Origin: an uncultured Collinsella sp. | Lineage (GTDB): Bacteria; Actinomycetota; Coriobacteriia; Coriobacteriales; Coriobacteriaceae | Length of the DNA: 5,325 nt | Direction: 5' to 3' | Assembly: GCA_902490245.1 (NCBI GenBank) | Contig: CABUDB010000128.1 | Location: 1-5,325 of the forward strand | In this document: positions 4,467-5,325 of the stretch, piece by piece | Layout: every line of letters starts with the position of its first letter | Numbering within the stretch: position 1 is the stretch's first letter | The notes under the pieces: model-generated | What the model was told of the DNA's origin: nothing | Databases searched by the model: none | Seen by the model: only the letters and a program-made list of their open reading frames with translations | Made by a program: the position numbers and the translations under genes

Positions 4467-5325
4467 CTACTCCTCGCCCTCGAGCCTCTCGCTCGCCTCG
4501 AGCCACGCCATCTCCAACTCGTCCATGGCGGCGTGGGCCTCGTCGATCTTTGTCTGCTGCTCGCCCAGCGCCGTGTAGTTGGTGGGGTCGACCTGAGCCA
4601 TCGCGGCCTCGGCCTCCTCCACGCGGGCGCGCTGCGTCTCCATTTTGCGCTCGAGCGAGCTCACCTCGCGGCGAAGCTTCTGGCGTTCGGCGTTGGAAAG
4701 GCCATTGGGCTGGCCGCTCGACTTGGGCTTTTCGGCCGCAGCCGCCGCGGCACCGGTGTCAAACGTGCCGGTCTTGGCGCTCGGTGCACCCACGGGCTCG
4801 CCCTCGGCGGTGGCGTTGCACAGGCGCAGGTACTGGTCGACGCCGCCAGGCATATGCGTCAGATGGCCATCGAGCAGCGCCCACTGCTGGTCAGTCACGC
4901 GCTCCATCAAAAAGCGGTCGTGCGTCACCAGAATCAGCGTGCCGGGCCAGCCGTCGAGCAGGTCCTCGACAATCGCCAGCATATCGGTATCCAGGTCGTT
5001 GCCGGGCTCGTCCAGGATAAGCACGTTGGGCTCGTCCAGGATCGTCAGCAGCAGCGACAGGCGACGGCGCTGGCCGCCCGAAAGATCGCCGATGCGACTC
5101 CAGAGCTGCTGTGTCGTAAAGCCCAGGCGCTCGCAAAGTTTCTCGGGCGAAGTCTCCTTGCCGTCGATGACGTAGTACTTCTTATAGTTGCCGAGCACCT
5201 CGCGGATCGTGTCACCCATGTAGGGCTCGAGTTCCTCGAGCTGCTGCGACAGAACGCCAAAGCGCACCGTCTGGCCAATCTTCACACGGCCGCGCGTGGG
5301 CTCAATCTTGCCCTGGATCACGTCG
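4467..5325 (-). CDS. ABC-F family ATPase, Uup-like, C-terminal half (5' end outside window)
   Basis: Only the last 286 or so codons are in the window, and the frame stays open through the right edge. They hold the second nucleotide-binding domain without its Walker A: the ABC signature LSGGQRRR (about 5084-5061), Walker B LILDEPGNDLD (about 5021-4989) with the catalytic Glu, and the H-loop THDRF. A low-complexity Ala/Gly/Pro-rich linker (about 4811-4700) leads to a charged C-terminal coiled coil (about 4700-4467). This matches Uup and related ABC-F proteins, which are soluble and act on ribosomes or nucleic acids rather than in transport. The DEPxNDLD form is Uup-like; Gly replaces the usual Thr. 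The GTG at 5321 is an internal Val codon (context DVIQGKIEPT), not a start. Whether the role is translational or resistance-related cannot be decided from this half. Confidence 0.9.
   Translation of the reverse strand, partial: DVIQGKIEPTRGRVKIGQTVRFGVLSQQLEELEPYMGDTIREVLGNYKKYYVIDGKETSPEKLCERLGFTTQQLWSRIGDLSGGQRRRLSLLLTILDEPNVLILDEPGNDLDTDMLAIVEDLLDGWPGTLILVTHDRFLMERVTDQQWALLDGHLTHMPGGVDQYLRLCNATAEGEPVGAPSAKTGTFDTGAAAAAAEKPKSSGQPNGLSNAERQKLRREVSSLERKMETQRARVEEAEAAMAQVDPTNYTALGEQQTKIDEAHAAMDELEMAWLEASERLEGEE

Noticed and set aside
4550..5175. Two long plus-strand open frames opposite the ABC-F gene
   Set aside because: Their translations are Arg/Ser/Pro-rich shadow products, while the minus strand carries intact ABC motifs.

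Overview
The window looks like chromosome of a high-GC Actinomycetota, most likely class Coriobacteriia (Collinsella-like). This is inferred from GC- and C-ending codons, protein style and gene content; no rRNA or other phylogenetic marker is present. It holds six protein genes in two convergent blocks. No tRNA, rRNA, CRISPR array or transposase gene was seen.

The left block (about 60-2833, + strand) is a zinc/cadmium-type efflux system. A consensus sigma-70 promoter (60-87) is interleaved with two SmtB/ArsR-type operators that mirror each other (64-86 and 98-120). It drives a SmtB-like repressor (134-499), a free-standing 72-residue HMA metal-binding protein (563-781) and a P1B-2 metal-exporting ATPase (881-2833). 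The ATPase has no HMA domain of its own and carries a run of ten basic residues at its N-terminus. A third copy of the operator (836-858) sits between the HMA gene and the ATPase gene, just after a small GC-rich hairpin (802-824). The ATPase may therefore be under a second tier of control.

The middle (2834-3112) is non-coding and lies between convergent genes. It is dominated by a 127-bp palindrome (2850-2976) with 55-bp arms. This may be a bidirectional terminator, a MITE-like repeat, or both.

The right block (3113 to the window end, - strand) holds three genes. An Uup-like ABC-F ATPase (C-terminal half only, running off the right edge) and a Cof-type HAD phosphatase form a tight operon that ends at a strong intrinsic terminator (3631-3666). 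Downstream is an independently transcribed short DtxR/MntR-family metalloregulator (3113-3502). It is preceded by three GTTAGCC half-sites that resemble DtxR/IdeR boxes and probably serve in autoregulation. Its predicted metal site mixes MntR-type (Asp9) and DtxR-type (Cys99) ligands.

The efflux system is recognisable biology. The less ordinary points are the three-operator layout, the in-trans HMA protein with an oppositely charged ATPase tail, the mixed DtxR/MntR site and the large palindrome. Positions 1-59 are upstream non-coding sequence in which I see nothing definite.
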